This document shows, in pieces, positions 33,297 through 44,020 of a DNA stretch of 64,000 nucleotides; within the stretch, counting starts at the first letter, position 1; each line of letters begins with the position of its first letter. The stretch is from Hyphomicrobiales bacterium (GTDB taxonomy: Bacteria > Pseudomonadota > Alphaproteobacteria > Rhizobiales > Rhizobiaceae). The notes under the pieces are model-generated. The model had not been told where the DNA came from. It worked only from the letters and a program-made list of their open reading frames with translations, and did not search any database. The position numbers and the translations under genes are program-made. The stretch covers positions 1-64,000 of the forward strand of contig UCNE01000016.1 in NCBI GenBank assembly GCA_900473685.1, written 5' to 3'.

Positions 33297-33857
33297 ATGA
33301 CACGCATCATCGATTTCTATTTTTTTGTGCTGAAGGTGATCATCGCCCTTCTGCTTGCCGCCATGGTCATTCTGGTGTTCGGCAATGTCGTGCTGCGTTA
33401 TGCCTTCAATCAGGGCATCACCTCGTCCGAAGAGCTTTCCCGGGTCTTCTTCATCTGGCTGACATTCCTCGGCGCCGTCGTCGCCATGCGGGAACACGGC
33501 CATCTCGGCGTCGATTCGCTGATCAAGCGGCTGCCGCCAACCGGCGCAAAGCTGGCCGTTCTGGCAGGGCAGGGGCTGATGCTTTTGGCAACAGCGCTGA
33601 TGATCAGCGGCAGCTGGACACAAACGCTGATCAACCTGCCAGCGGCGATGCCGGCAACCGGTCTCTCCATGGGCTTTTTCTACGGTGCCGGCCTCGCCTT
33701 CGGCATCCCGGCCTTCCTGATCATCCTCTGGGACATGTTTTGTGTCGCAACCGGCCGCATCGACGTCACCACCGCCGAATTTGTCCGTGACAGTGAAGAA
33801 CAGGCGGCTCACGACGACCACCCCGCGCCACAAGCCGTCACCGGCGTGAAGATCTGA
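33297..33857 (+). CDS. TRAP transporter small permease (DctQ-type)
   Basis: A 186-residue protein with four predicted membrane helices and the DctQ pattern (L-A-A-M-V-I-L-V-F-G-N-V-V-L-R-Y near residue 20; S-S-E-E-L-S-R near 45; E-H-G-H-L-G-V-D near 67). GGGAGG lies 6 nt before the ATG. It pairs with the large permease 10 nt downstream. With shikimate-pathway enzymes in the operon, the cargo is probably shikimate, quinate or dehydroshikimate. Confidence 0.9.
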   Translation: MTRIIDFYFFVLKVIIALLLAAMVILVFGNVVLRYAFNQGITSSEELSRVFFIWLTFLGAVVAMREHGHLGVDSLIKRLPPTGAKLAVLAGQGLMLLATALMISGSWTQTLINLPAAMPATGLSMGFFYGAGLAFGIPAFLIILWDMFCVATGRIDVTTAEFVRDSEEQAAHDDHPAPQAVTGVKI

Positions 33858-33867
33858 GGAGAGCGCC

Positions 33868-35148
33868 ATGACCTTGACAATTTTCCTCGGTGCACTTCTT
33901 GGCCCCATGGCGCTCGGTGTTCCGATCGCATTCGCCCTGATCATCAGCGGCGTGGCGCTGATGATGTACATGGGCATTTTCGATGCACAGATCGTCGCGC
34001 AGAACGTCATGAATGGCGCCGACAGCTTTCCGCTGATGGCCGTGCCTTTCTTTCTCCTGGCCGGCGAGGTGATGAACACCGGCGGCCTGTCGCGCCGGAT
34101 CGTCAACCTTGCCATGGCATTGGTCGGCCATGTGCGCGGCGGGCTGGGTTTCGTGGCGATCTTTGCTGCCTGCATCCTGTCCAGTCTTTCCGGTTCCGCA
34201 GTGGCGGATGCCGCGGCGCTCGGCGCACTGCTCTACCCGATGATGTTGAAATCCGGCCATGACCCGGCCCGCACCGGCGGTCTTCTGGCATCCGCTTCGG
34301 TCATCGGTCCTATCATCCCGCCCTCGATCGGCTTCATCCTCTACGGCGTTGTCGGCGGCGTCTCGATCACCAAGCTCTTCCTTGCCGGTATCGTGCCGGG
34401 TCTGCTGATTGCGCTGGCGCTTTGCGTCACCTGGCTGCTGGTGGCGCGCAAAGAGCAATTCGCGCTGCCGCCCCGGCAGAGTGGCGCAGTCCGCATGAAA
34501 GCCTTCGTCGATGCCATCTGGGCGCTGATGCTGCCGGTTATCATCGTGTTCGGCTTGAAGTTCGGTGTCTTTACACCAACGGAAGCAGGCGTTGTTGCAG
34601 CCGTCTATTCGCTGTTTGTCGCCATGGTCATCTACCGCGAACTGCCACCGTCGCGCGTGTTTCATGTCTTCGTCGCGGCAGCAAAGATCACCTCGATCGT
34701 GATGTTCCTGGTGGCCTGCGCGGCCGTTTCCGCCTGGCTGATCACGGTTGCGGATGTGCCAGGCGATCTCGTCGCGCTGCTGGAGCCGCTGATGGACAAC
34801 CAGACGCTGCTCTTGATCGCCATCATGGTGCTGATCGTTCTGGTCGGTACTGCCATGGATATGACGCCAACGATCCTGATCATGACGCCCGTACTGATGC
34901 CGGTGATCAAGCAGGCGGGCATCGACCCGGTCTATTTCGGTGTCCTGTTCATCATCAACAATTCCATTGGCCTGATCACCCCGCCCGTCGGCACCGTGCT
35001 CAACGTCATCTGCGGTGTCTCCAAGCTGTCAATGGAAGATCTGATGAAGGGCGTCATGCCCTTCCTGATTGCCGAACTGATCGTGCTTTTCCTGCTCGTT
35101 CTGTTCCCGCAGCTGGTGACCGCGCCGGTCGCTTGGTTCGGGCATTGA
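33868..35148 (+). CDS. TRAP transporter large permease (DctM-type)
   Basis: A 426-residue membrane protein of normal DctM length. Family markers include G-V-P-I-A-F-A-L near residue 15, P-F-F-L-L-A-G-E-V-M-N-T-G near 58, G-S-A-V-A-D-A-A-A-L-G near 110, and I-P-P-S-I-G near 150. It catalyses sodium-coupled import of the ligand delivered by the binding protein encoded next. Confidence 0.93.
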   Translation: MTLTIFLGALLGPMALGVPIAFALIISGVALMMYMGIFDAQIVAQNVMNGADSFPLMAVPFFLLAGEVMNTGGLSRRIVNLAMALVGHVRGGLGFVAIFAACILSSLSGSAVADAAALGALLYPMMLKSGHDPARTGGLLASASVIGPIIPPSIGFILYGVVGGVSITKLFLAGIVPGLLIALALCVTWLLVARKEQFALPPRQSGAVRMKAFVDAIWALMLPVIIVFGLKFGVFTPTEAGVVAAVYSLFVAMVIYRELPPSRVFHVFVAAAKITSIVMFLVACAAVSAWLITVADVPGDLVALLEPLMDNQTLLLIAIMVLIVLVGTAMDMTPTILIMTPVLMPVIKQAGIDPVYFGVLFIINNSIGLITPPVGTVLNVICGVSKLSMEDLMKGVMPFLIAELIVLFLLVLFPQLVTAPVAWFGH

Positions 35149-35214
35149 GGCGGAAGAGCGTTTTGAAAACCATTCAACCGGTCGGGAAAACCGGCCAAAA
35201 TCTGGGAGGAAAGC

Positions 35215-36228
35215 ATGTTGAACAAGATGATGAAACTGGCATTGGGGCTCGCTCTACCCGCAATGCTTCTGGCTGGAACCGCCTCGGCTGAAATCCGCGA
35301 AACCACGCTGAAATTTGCGAGCGCCAACAACAAGGGCCACCCGCAGGTCACCGGCATGGAAAAGTTCGCCGAGATCGTCAAGGAAAAGAGCGGCGGCAAG
35401 ATCGACGTCAAGCTGTTCCCGGGCGGCGTGCTTGGTGGCGACGTGCAGACCGTCTCGGCGCTGCAGGGAGGCGTCGTCGAGATGCTGGTGCTGAACGCCG
35501 GTATTCTCGCCAGCAACGTCAAGGCCTTCGGCGCTGTCGACCTGCCGTTCCTGTTCAACAGCGGCGAAGAAGCCGACAAGATCATGGATGGTCCGTTCGG
35601 CAAGAGCCTGTCCGACAAGCTGCCAGACACCGGCCTCGTTGGTCTTGCCTATTGGGAGCTCGGCTTCCGCAATCTCACCAACAACCGTCATCCGGTGACC
35701 AAGCTCGAAGATATCAAGGGCCTGAAGATCCGCACGCTGCAATCGCCGATCCCGATCGAGCTGTTCAATGGCCTCGGCGCCAATGCCGTGCCGCTGCCTT
35801 ACACCGAACTCTACACGGCGCTGGAAACCGGCACTGTGGACGGCCAGGAAAATCCGGCAGCCAACATTCTCAACGCCAAGTTCTTCGAAGTGCAGAAGTA
35901 CATGACGGTGACCCGTCACCAGTACAATCCGCAGATCGTGCTGATCAGCAAGGTCTTCTGGGACAAGCTGAACGACGAGGAAAAGGCTGTCCTGCAGTCG
36001 GCCGCGACCGAAGCCCGCGACTATCAGCGCACGGTCTCGCGCGAGGTGGATGCCAAGGCCATGGCCGAGATCAAGGCCACCGGCATGGAGGTTTCCGAAC
36101 TCAGCCCGGAAGAAACGCAGAAGTTGCGTGATGCCGTCAAGCCGCTGGTTGACAAGTTCAGCGGCGAAATCGGCCCCGAGACCGTCTCGCTGCTGTTCAA
36201 GGAACTGGCAGCGGCCCGCGGCCAGTAA
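35215..36228 (+). CDS. TRAP transporter substrate-binding protein (DctP-type)
   Basis: A 337-residue periplasmic protein with a Sec signal cleaved after A-S-A (about residue 25). The DctP features are visible: G-H-P-Q-V-T-G-M-E-K-F-A, L-K-I-R-T-L-Q-S-P (the arginine that grips the carboxylate) and T-V-D-G-Q-E-N-P-A-A-N. The ligand is thus an organic acid; the following genes suggest shikimate or quinate. GGGAGGAAAGC precedes the ATG. Confidence 0.92.
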   Translation: MLNKMMKLALGLALPAMLLAGTASAEIRETTLKFASANNKGHPQVTGMEKFAEIVKEKSGGKIDVKLFPGGVLGGDVQTVSALQGGVVEMLVLNAGILASNVKAFGAVDLPFLFNSGEEADKIMDGPFGKSLSDKLPDTGLVGLAYWELGFRNLTNNRHPVTKLEDIKGLKIRTLQSPIPIELFNGLGANAVPLPYTELYTALETGTVDGQENPAANILNAKFFEVQKYMTVTRHQYNPQIVLISKVFWDKLNDEEKAVLQSAATEARDYQRTVSREVDAKAMAEIKATGMEVSELSPEETQKLRDAVKPLVDKFSGEIGPETVSLLFKELAAARGQ

Positions 36229-36294
36229 CGCCTTTGCCGGTCTGCCTTGCGGCGGGCCGGCTCATCCCTTCTAATAATCACGGAACCTGCTGCA

Positions 36295-37185
36295 ATGGCC
36301 GAAACACGTCTGAAAACTCTGAAAGCCGGTTTGATCGGCGCGGGTATCCAGGCTTCGCTGACACCGGCGATGCACATGCAGGAAGGGGCAGCCCAAGGGC
36401 TTGCCTACGACTACGAGCTGATCGATCTCAACCAGCGCGGCCTGACAGCCGGCAGCCTTGCCGAACTTTTGGGCCAGGCCGAACAGCACGGTTTGAGCGG
36501 CCTCAACATCACCCACCCCTGCAAGCAACTGGTCATTCCCTATCTCGACACGCTCTCCGACGAGGCACGCGCATTGGGCGCAGTGAATACTGTCGTCCTG
36601 AAAAACGGCCGGCGGCATGGCCACAACACCGACTGGTGGGGATTTGCCGAAAGCTTTCGCCGGGGTTTGCCCGATGCCGATCTTGAGGCGGCGGTTCAGA
36701 TCGGTGCCGGCGGCGCCGGTGTCGCCACCGCCTATGCCATCCTGTCGCTGGGCTTGAAGAACCTGATGGTCTTCGATCTCGATCCGGAGCGGGCGTCGCA
36801 TCTGGTGCGGTCGCTGTCCGCACTGTTTCCGGAGGCGACGATTACGGCCCCCAATGATCTGGCGGCGGCGGTCGGATCGGCATCCGGACTGATCCACGCG
36901 ACCCCGACCGGCATGGCGAAATATCCGGGTATTCCGCTTTCGCCGGACCTGCTTTCGCCCCGCCAGTGGGTCGCCGAGATCGTCTATTTCCCGCTTGAAA
37001 CCGCGCTTCTGAAGGCTGCGAGGGCACGAGGCTGCCGGGTGCTCAATGGCGGCGGCATGGCGGTCTTCCAGGCCGTCGGCGCCTTTCGCCTGTTTACCGG
37101 CCGCGAGCCGGATGCCTACCGGATGATGCGGCATTTCGACAACCTGACATCCGGCAGCAAACATTCAAGTGAGGTCTCGCAATGA
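36295..37185 (+). CDS. Shikimate/quinate dehydrogenase (QsuD-type)
   Basis: A 296-residue member of the shikimate dehydrogenase family. The N-terminal site has S-L-T-P where biosynthetic AroE enzymes carry S-x-S, the variant seen in catabolic quinate/shikimate dehydrogenases. The catalytic lysine (N-I-T-H-P-C-K-Q) and aspartate (H-N-T-D-W-W-G-F) are present, with the Rossmann motif G-A-G-G-A-G-V-A near 138. The catabolic setting supports oxidation of imported shikimate or quinate to the dehydro acid. It overlaps the next gene by 4 nt. Confidence 0.9.
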   Translation: MAETRLKTLKAGLIGAGIQASLTPAMHMQEGAAQGLAYDYELIDLNQRGLTAGSLAELLGQAEQHGLSGLNITHPCKQLVIPYLDTLSDEARALGAVNTVVLKNGRRHGHNTDWWGFAESFRRGLPDADLEAAVQIGAGGAGVATAYAILSLGLKNLMVFDLDPERASHLVRSLSALFPEATITAPNDLAAAVGSASGLIHATPTGMAKYPGIPLSPDLLSPRQWVAEIVYFPLETALLKAARARGCRVLNGGGMAVFQAVGAFRLFTGREPDAYRMMRHFDNLTSGSKHSSEVSQ

Positions 37186-39089
37186 AAACCTCCATCGCCA
37201 CCGTCTCGATCAGCGGCGAGCTCCCGGAAAAACTCGCAGCGATTGCCAAGGCAGGATTTGACGGCGTCGAGATTTTCGAGAACGACTTTCTGGCCTTCGA
37301 CGGCAGCCCGGCCGATGTCGGCCGGATGGTGCGCGATCACGGACTGGAGATCACGCTGTTCCAGCCATTCCGCGATTTCGAAGGCATGCCGGACCCCCAT
37401 CGCACCCGCACCTTCGATCGCGCCGAGCGCAAGTTCGATATCATGCAGCAGCTCGGCACCGACCTTGTACTGGTTTGCTCCAACGTGTCGCCGGTGTCGC
37501 TCGGTGGCATCGACCGGGCCGCGGCGGACTTTCATGAACTTGGCGAAAGGGCTGCCAAGCGCGGCCTGCGAGTCGGCTACGAGGCGCTGGCCTGGGGAAT
37601 ACACATTTTCGACCATCGGGATGCCTGGGAAATCGTCCGGCGCGCCGATCATCCCAATATCGGCCTGATCCTCGACAGCTTCCACACGCTGTCACGCAAG
37701 ATCGATATCAATTCGATCCGCTCGATCCCCAAGGAAAAGATTTTTATCGTCCAGCTGGCCGACGCGCCGCTGATCGATATGGACCTGCTCTACTGGAGCC
37801 GTCACTTCCGCAACATGCCGGGCGAGGGCGACCTGCCGGTCACGGCCTTCACCAGCGCGATTGCCGAGACCGGCTATGATGGTTATTTCTCGCTGGAAAT
37901 CTTCAACGACCAGTTCCGTGGCGGCTCAGCCAAGGCGATTGCCGCCGACGGCCATCGCTCGCTGATCACGCTCGGCGACCGCGTACGGCGCAGTCCGAAT
38001 GCTTCGGGGCTCACTGTTGCCGATATGCCGGAGCGTGCGCTGGTGAAGGCCGTCAGCTTCGTGGAATTCTCCGTCGATGATACGGACGCGGCGGATTTGG
38101 TCGCCCTCTTGCGCACGCTCGGCTTCCGCAGAACCGCCCGCCACAGGACCAAGCGGGTGAGCGTCTATAGCCAAGGCGATATCCGGCTGCTGGTCAACAC
38201 CGAACGCGCCGGTTTTGCCAACGCGTCCTATGCTGTACATGGACCGTCGGCCTATGCCGTGGCGCTGGCGGTGGAGGACGCAGGTGAGGCCATGGCCCGC
38301 GCAGTGGCTCTGGGGGCGGAACCCTTCAGCCAGCCGGTCGGCACCGGTGAACTGGACATACCGGCCATCCGCGGCGTCGGCGGCGGGTTGATCTACCTGC
38401 TCGACGACAAGACAGATCTCGGCCACATCTGGGATATCGATTTTGTCCCCGTTGCAGACGAAGACGAAGGCCAGCCAGCGCATTTGTGCAGCATCGACCA
38501 TATGGCCCAGACCGTCGCCTACGAAGAAATGCTGACCTGGCTGTTGTTCTACACCGCGATCTTCGAGACGCAGAAGACACCGATGGTGGATATCATCGAT
38601 CCGGCTGGTGTCGTGCGCAGCCAGGTGATCGAAAATACCGCAGGCACCTTGCGCATCACACTGAACGGCGCGGAAAACCGGCGTACGCTCGCTGGTCACT
38701 TCATTGCCGAAACCTTCGGCTCGGGCATCCAGCATCTGGCGTTCAGCACCAACGACATCTTTGCAACGGCCAGGGCGCTGAAACAGAACGGTTTCCAGCC
38801 ACTGCATATTTCACCCAACTATTACGACGATGTCGAAGCGCGCTTCGGCCTCGACCCGGAACTGAGCGAGCGGCTAAAGGCGGAAAACATTCTCTACGAT
38901 CGCGACGAGCACGGCGAGTTCTTCCAGCTCTACAGCGGCACCTATGGCGAGGGCTTCTTTTTCGAGATCGTCGAACGGCGCGGCTATCGCGGCTATGGTG
39001 CTGCCAACGCCATCTTCCGCATCGCTGCGCTGAAGAAGCAGATCCGGCCTGAAGGCATGCCCGTCATTGCCCAAAACCGGTCAAAATAG
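37182..39089 (+). CDS. 3-dehydroshikimate dehydratase, fused to HPPD-like domain (QsuB/QuiC1-type)
   Basis: A 635-residue two-domain protein. Residues 1-275 form a TIM-barrel sugar-phosphate-isomerase-like domain (F-D-G-V-E-I-F-E-N-D, then D-S-F-H-T-L-S near 166 and S-L-E-I-F-N-D near 230), the dehydratase half that turns 3-dehydroshikimate into protocatechuate. Residues 285-630 form a vicinal-oxygen-chelate region like 4-hydroxyphenylpyruvate dioxygenase (S-I-D-H-M-A-Q near 434; S-G-I-Q-H-L-A-F near 517). The fused form is known from Corynebacterium and Pseudomonas. It completes the TRAP-dehydrogenase-dehydratase route to protocatechuate. Confidence 0.92.
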   Translation: MKTSIATVSISGELPEKLAAIAKAGFDGVEIFENDFLAFDGSPADVGRMVRDHGLEITLFQPFRDFEGMPDPHRTRTFDRAERKFDIMQQLGTDLVLVCSNVSPVSLGGIDRAAADFHELGERAAKRGLRVGYEALAWGIHIFDHRDAWEIVRRADHPNIGLILDSFHTLSRKIDINSIRSIPKEKIFIVQLADAPLIDMDLLYWSRHFRNMPGEGDLPVTAFTSAIAETGYDGYFSLEIFNDQFRGGSAKAIAADGHRSLITLGDRVRRSPNASGLTVADMPERALVKAVSFVEFSVDDTDAADLVALLRTLGFRRTARHRTKRVSVYSQGDIRLLVNTERAGFANASYAVHGPSAYAVALAVEDAGEAMARAVALGAEPFSQPVGTGELDIPAIRGVGGGLIYLLDDKTDLGHIWDIDFVPVADEDEGQPAHLCSIDHMAQTVAYEEMLTWLLFYTAIFETQKTPMVDIIDPAGVVRSQVIENTAGTLRITLNGAENRRTLAGHFIAETFGSGIQHLAFSTNDIFATARALKQNGFQPLHISPNYYDDVEARFGLDPELSERLKAENILYDRDEHGEFFQLYSGTYGEGFFFEIVERRGYRGYGAANAIFRIAALKKQIRPEGMPVIAQNRSK

Positions 39090-39354
39090 CGCCCGGAACG
39101 CAGATCAGTGTTTGGAACACGCAAAGCCCCGGCTCGACACGCCGAGCGGGTTTTCCTGCTACGGCATTTGTCAGATGACCTGCCGCCATTCCCGCCCTGT
39201 CCAGGAAAAGAGTGACTGGACTTTTGAATTAGCATTGGCTAATTTTCTTATGCCGCTGCCTTGGCTGAAACCGGACCGGCGTTTAAAGCAAAAGCGTTTT
39301 TGACTTTCATATTAGGGCCATTTTTGGAAATTCATGTTGCAAGACAATTTGGAG
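39090..39354. other. Non-coding gap after the dehydroshikimate dehydratase gene
   Basis: No gene is supported between 39090 and 39453. Within it, GCTCG-ACACGC-CGAGC followed by GGGTTTTCC near 39136-39160 could be a weak terminator, and AATTAGC-ATTG-GCTAATT (39227-39244) is a perfect small stem-loop followed by TTCTT. The convergent peptide-ABC ATPase begins at 39454. Confidence 0.5.
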
Positions 39355-39377
39355 CCCGCCACCCGCCCGGTGGCGGG
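39355..39377. terminator. Hairpin between convergent operons
   Basis: CCCGCCACC and GGTGGCGGG form a perfect 9-bp stem with a 5-nt loop, followed on the plus strand by TTCTGTCTT. It probably ends read-through from either side. Confidence 0.6.
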
Positions 39378-39453
39378 TTCTGTCTTGCAGATAGACTGGG
39401 TCTGTCAGGCGGTGCTGAACAGTTAATTCAGCTGCCCTGCCGTCATGATCGCC

Positions 39454-41301
<1,848 letters not shown>

Positions 41302-41336
41302 GGCGGAATCCTTTGTTGGGTTTCAGAACGGTCGGA

Positions 41337-42536
41337 TCAATCCGGCCAGCGCAGAGCGCCGTCGAAACGGTGCTTGCTGCGGTTTTCCAGCGGTGTCGCG
41401 ATGACCTCGTTCGAGGCCCTGGCCTTGTCGAGCTCTTCGGCCAGACGGTTGGCAACGATCGTCTCCTGACCGGGGTGCAGGTTGCAGGGGTCGAGATAGA
41501 AATAACGGTGCTCGACCTCATGATCGCGCACGATGATCGGCGGCGTGCCGCGGGCCAGCGCATCGGCAAGATCCCAGGCGGTGATATGGGCTTCGGGCGC
41601 CGAGATGATCACGCGCATGCGGTCCAGCGGGTTGTTGGTCGGATCCGGTTCGATCAGCGCCTGAACCCCGGGACGCCCCTCCAGCGTGTCGCGCCACAGA
41701 TGCAGGTAGCCTGTTTCGCGGGCACGAATGCCGTCGTGATCGCGGGTCTCCCAGGCTTCAAGCGCCGCCATGACGCCGAAGACGCTCTCCTTGCCAACCT
41801 TCATGCCGCGGCCGATCCCCATGTTCTGGAGAAAGGCGTGGCGGACCAGTTCCTTTTTGCCGGCGACGATACCGGAGGTTGGGCCGCCGAGGAACTTGTG
41901 GCCCGAATAGAGCACGATATCGGCGCCCTGTTCGAGAAAGAGCCGCAGGTCATATTCCGATGCGGCATCGACAATGACGGGTACGCCCTTGGCATGGGCA
42001 ATTTCCGCGAACTCCTTGAGGCTGAGCAGGCCATAATCGACGACATGATGCGAGATGACGTAGAGCGCTGCTGCCGTCTTTTCGTTGATGGCGTTTTCCA
42101 TGTGGTAGCGGTGCGTCGAGGTTGCCTGACCGATCAGCACAGTCTTGCCGCCCGCCAGCCGGACGGCCTGATCGACCGGGGCGCCGTAGCTGACGACATG
42201 ACCCATCTGCACCAGAATCTCAGTTTTCTGAGTGCTCACTTCCGGCAGTTTTTCGATGGCCAGCAGGTCATTGCCGATGATCGTTCCGGCAACAGCAAGA
42301 CTGATGCCCGCCGAGCACGACGCCGTGACGAAGCCCGCTTCACCGCCTGTCAGCCTTGCGATCACCGCGCTTGCCTTGCGTTGCAGATCGTTCATCTCGA
42401 CGAATTGCGGCAGGATCGATGTCATCGCGGCAATGGCTTGCGGGACGACGATGGACGCGCCAAGGCTGGTCATCGTGCCCGAAACGTTGATGACCGGACG
42501 CAGGCCAAGTGATGTGCGGATGTCTTCAGTGGGCAT
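41337..42536 (-). CDS. SelA/DgaE-like PLP-dependent lyase
   Basis: A 399-residue PLP enzyme of the selenocysteine-synthase-like group that includes D-glucosaminate-6-phosphate ammonia lyase. The lysine K214 in [13 protein letters not shown] binds PLP; D190 in V-I-V-D-A-A-S-E-Y and the [10 protein letters not shown] segment contact the cofactor. ATG 42536 has GGAGAG 4 nt upstream. These proteins often travel with cog3964 amidohydrolases, as here. I infer an alpha,beta-elimination of an amino acid released by the deacetylase. The exact substrate is unknown. Confidence 0.85.
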   Translation of the reverse strand: MPTEDIRTSLGLRPVINVSGTMTSLGASIVVPQAIAAMTSILPQFVEMNDLQRKASAVIARLTGGEAGFVTASCSAGISLAVAGTIIGNDLLAIEKLPEVSTQKTEILVQMGHVVSYGAPVDQAVRLAGGKTVLIGQATSTHRYHMENAINEKTAAALYVISHHVVDYGLLSLKEFAEIAHAKGVPVIVDAASEYDLRLFLEQGADIVLYSGHKFLGGPTSGIVAGKKELVRHAFLQNMGIGRGMKVGKESVFGVMAALEAWETRDHDGIRARETGYLHLWRDTLEGRPGVQALIEPDPTNNPLDRMRVIISAPEAHITAWDLADALARGTPPIIVRDHEVEHRYFYLDPCNLHPGQETIVANRLAEELDKARASNEVIATPLENRSKHRFDGALRWPD

Positions 42537-42602
42537 TGTTCTCTCCGAAAATTTCACTGTTACAATTGCAAGATGTGGTGTTCCAGTAGTCGACAGTTAT
42601 GC

Positions 42603-42612
42603 CATAATAATG
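42603..42612. promoter_or_regulatory. Shared decamer in the IclR/PLP-lyase divergent promoter
   Basis: CATAATAATG occurs here between the divergent PLP-lyase and IclR genes. The same decamer appears on the opposite strand at 48679-48688 upstream of the binding-protein gene. It may be part of an IclR site shared by the two transcription units. Confidence 0.3.
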
Positions 42613-42648
42613 TAATAACGAGACAAAATCACAATGTGAGCTTTTGTC

Positions 42649-43464
42649 TTGGATACCAAAACCCAGCCTATTTCCACCACCGCCCTGAACACGACCAAAG
42701 GCGAAAAGCGCTCGCGGGTCAGTGGTATCGACCGTGCCCTGCAGGTGCTCGATTACCTCTACGAAACGGGCGCGCCGACCGGCGCCTATGCGATCGCCAA
42801 GGCGATCGGGGCACCCTTGTCCACCGTCTACGTGATCATCGACGACCTCGTTGAAAAGAACCTTTTGACGCGCGACGCCGACAGCATGATCTGGCTCGGC
42901 GCTCGCCTCTATCACTACGGCCTGGCCTATGCCCGCTCGCTCGATTTCATGAACGTCGCCACCCATGAAATGCACGATCTTTGCCGTGAGGCCGGGGAAA
43001 CCGTGCAGGTGTGTGGCCGTGACGGCGATCATATGCTGGTGCTGGCGATGGCGGCAGGTCCCAGCCATTTTCAGGTCACGTCGCGGGTGGGAACCCGCGT
43101 GCCCCTGAACTGGACCGCGTCCGGTCGCCTTCTGGTCGGCCACCTGCCGGATGATGAACGCCTCGAACTCTTCAAGCGCTGTGCCCGCTCGTCGCCCACC
43201 GGCCGCGCCGATGTCGATCCGGCAACCCTGGCGGCGGCGGCGGCGGATGCCATGCAGGCCCGGCTTTCCATTCAGGCCGGTGAATCCGACTATGCCGTTG
43301 CCTGCATTGCCTCGCCGATCTGCGACCGCGAAAGCCAGTGCGTTGCCACGATCTCCATCGTTCTGCCGGAGCAGAAGGCTTTTTCCGACGAGACGCATTA
43401 CACGTCCCATGTCCGCGCGTCGGCGGAGCGGATCGAAACCTTGATGGGCTGGCGCAGCCATTGA
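42649..43464 (+). CDS. IclR-family transcriptional regulator
   Basis: A 271-residue regulator with an N-terminal IclR helix-turn-helix (A-L-Q-V-L-D-Y-L-Y-E...S-T-V-Y-V-I-I-D-D-L) and the C-terminal effector domain (about 100-265). The start is uncertain: the longest reading uses TTG 42649 and has no strong ribosome site. It sits on the plus strand in the middle of a minus-strand peptide-uptake and deacylase locus, divergent from the PLP lyase, and likely controls both halves. Confidence 0.9.
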   Translation: MDTKTQPISTTALNTTKGEKRSRVSGIDRALQVLDYLYETGAPTGAYAIAKAIGAPLSTVYVIIDDLVEKNLLTRDADSMIWLGARLYHYGLAYARSLDFMNVATHEMHDLCREAGETVQVCGRDGDHMLVLAMAAGPSHFQVTSRVGTRVPLNWTASGRLLVGHLPDDERLELFKRCARSSPTGRADVDPATLAAAAADAMQARLSIQAGESDYAVACIASPICDRESQCVATISIVLPEQKAFSDETHYTSHVRASAERIETLMGWRSH

Positions 43465-43480
43465 CATGCCGGATGGCTCC

Positions 43481-43981
43481 TCAGTCGTAAAGGGCGACGA
43501 TCGCTTCGATTTCGACGGTGATATTCCCCGGCAATGACCCAAAGCCAACGGCAGAGCGCGCATGATGGCCAGCGTCTGCAAAGACCTCGACGAAGAGGTC
43601 GGAGCAGCCGTTGATGACGCTTGGATGATCCTCGAAATCGGGCTCCGCATTGACCATGCCGAGCAGCTTGACCACCCGGCGCACCCGGGAAAGGTCGCCA
43701 AGCGCATCCTGCAGCACGGCCAGCAGATTGATGCCGGTCAACCGGGCGTGGCCGTAGGCGTCAGTGATGGTGACGCCGCCGGTACCCACCTTGCCGGTAT
43801 GCATGAAGCCATTGGCCTCGCGCGGCCCCTGGCCGGAGAGATAGATCAGATTGCCTTCGCGCACATGCGTGACGAAATTGGCAATCGGCGGCGGCGGCGG
43901 CGGCAACGTGAGGCCGAGCGAGGCCAGCCGCTCGGCGGGCGACCCCATCCTGCCGGCGACGGTTGCTGTGGAACTGTTCAC
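43481..43981 (-). CDS. RidA/YjgF family protein
   Basis: A 166-residue member of the RidA (YjgF/YER057c/UK114) family. GTG 43981 is chosen because AGGAG lies 5 nt upstream. The core has N-L-I-Y-L-S-G-Q-G-P, T-D-A-Y-G-H-A-R and a C-terminal E-I-E-A-I-V. The usual catalytic arginine context R-S-A-V-G appears near residue 145. RidA proteins hydrolyse reactive enamines such as 2-aminoacrylate, which fits a PLP eliminase in the same locus. A proline run (P-P-P-P-P-P) near residue 30 is unusual. Confidence 0.85.
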   Translation of the reverse strand: MNSSTATVAGRMGSPAERLASLGLTLPPPPPPIANFVTHVREGNLIYLSGQGPREANGFMHTGKVGTGGVTITDAYGHARLTGINLLAVLQDALGDLSRVRRVVKLLGMVNAEPDFEDHPSVINGCSDLFVEVFADAGHHARSAVGFGSLPGNITVEIEAIVALYD

Positions 43982-44020
43982 GCGAACTCCTGTGTCCTGC
44001 AAAAACTGAAAAATGCCGGG

